The position numbers were made by a program, and so were the translations under genes. Below are positions 63,729-64,000 of a stretch of 64,000 bases of DNA, piece after piece. Position 1 is the first letter of the stretch, and every line of letters begins with the position of its first letter. Below the pieces are notes generated by a model, which did no database searches, was not told the DNA's origin, and saw nothing but the letters and a program-made list of their open reading frames with translations. Source of the stretch: Closterium sp. Naga37s-1 (taxonomy: Eukaryota > Streptophyta > Zygnematophyceae > Desmidiales > Closteriaceae); assembly GCA_947471745.1 (NCBI GenBank), contig CANJKZ010000826.1:1178001-1242000 (forward strand). The letters are read 5' to 3'.

Positions 63729-64000
63729 CTGGTGTGTGCCCGGGACCGCAAGAGGACGCGGACGCGAAGCACGACCACTAGTGCGAGCAGCACGAACAGG
63801 CGACGCAGGACGAGACGCAGGCTCACGACGCTCAGCAAGACCTCCAGTAGGACCAGTGTAGGGAGAAGGAGCAGGTAGGGGGGAGGCGGGCTGTAACTAT
63901 GACCGCGACTGGACAGGCTGTGGACACTCTAAGGGAGGAGCAGGACCAGTAGAGGGCGGGAGACCAACAACCTGCTCAAGGAGCGGAACGAAGTACGGCC
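63729..64000 (-). other. Element M pre-RT and linker edge
   Basis: This Arg/Ser/Pro-rich coding DNA and the segment encoding GRTSFRSL-like or RPYFVPLLEQV-type residues lie upstream of RT in all copies. The element continues beyond the window end. Confidence 0.6.

Larger units (their letters stand above)
61968..64000 (-). mobile_element. Copia element M, partial, runs past the window
   Basis: This is a minus-strand Ty1/copia of the B/K subfamily. Visible are RNase H pieces (61968-62051 and 62254-62460), a small piece of integrase in the opposite orientation between them (62052-62253), RT (to about 63728) and the start of the linker side, cut by the window end. The 3' UTR and 3' LTR are absent, as it abuts element L. 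It is broken, with a few breaks. Confidence 0.75.

Overview
The window looks like repeat-rich intergenic DNA from a plant-lineage eukaryote. The signs are Ty3/gypsy chromoviruses with a chromodomain behind integrase, Ty1/copia elements with tRNA-iMet-type primer sites, terminal-repeat miniatures (TRIMs), and very GC-rich low-complexity leaders. The long poly-glycine copia Gag and the high GC suggest a streptophyte alga (a Closterium-like desmid is my best guess), but this is inference. I see no convincing host gene, no rRNA or tRNA gene and no CRISPR array.

Layout. At 109-7768 lies copia element A (+), with chromovirus gypsy-1 (608-4244, 5-bp repeats GTGTC) nested in its leader. A meets copia B (-, 7769-13402) tail to tail. 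A copia 3' end (C, 13403-13800) and a gag fossil of another copia lineage (N, 13801-14575) follow. The stretch 14576-16439 is the least repetitive and holds termini of small DNA elements. TRIM-1 (16440-16816) lies in one of these. Copia E (-, from 16883 to 28430) carries copia D (16910-23740, repeats AATGG) in its LTR and TRIM-2 (24866-25210, repeats GTGGG) in its RT region. Copia G (-, 28431-33212) enters E. Non-coding LTR element H (-, 33213-44423) is split by gypsy-2 (33289-36290, repeats CAAGC) and by copia F (+, 36850-43776, repeats CCCCC). Copia I (+, 44692-47833) meets J (-, 47834-51744) tail to tail. Gypsy L (+, about 51745-61967) is a second lineage, split by copia K (54189-60518, repeats CTGAC). 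Copia M (-) runs from 61968 past the window end.

Copia elements here share one plan. They have LTRs of about 125-132 bp and a primer site. Several show a short hairpin followed by a GGGCCCACC box, then a GC-rich minisatellite leader. The coding order is Gag with poly-Gly and an unusual zinc knuckle, protease, integrase, a repetitive linker, then RT-RNase H. A roughly 200-250-bp conserved 3' UTR and a polypurine tract close the element. Domains are named from recognised motifs. LTR differences were counted by eye. All LTR elements are treated as fossils, and ages are relative only: K, D, F, TRIM-1 and gypsy-1 look youngest, gypsy-2 and TRIM-2 older.

The best leads are not genes. They are the hairpin next to the primer site whose sequence changes while its pairing is kept; TRIMs carrying a tRNA T-arm/B-box-like hairpin; a conserved 3' UTR hairpin; a non-canonical Gag zinc knuckle; and several dispersed termini of pogo/mariner-like small DNA elements.
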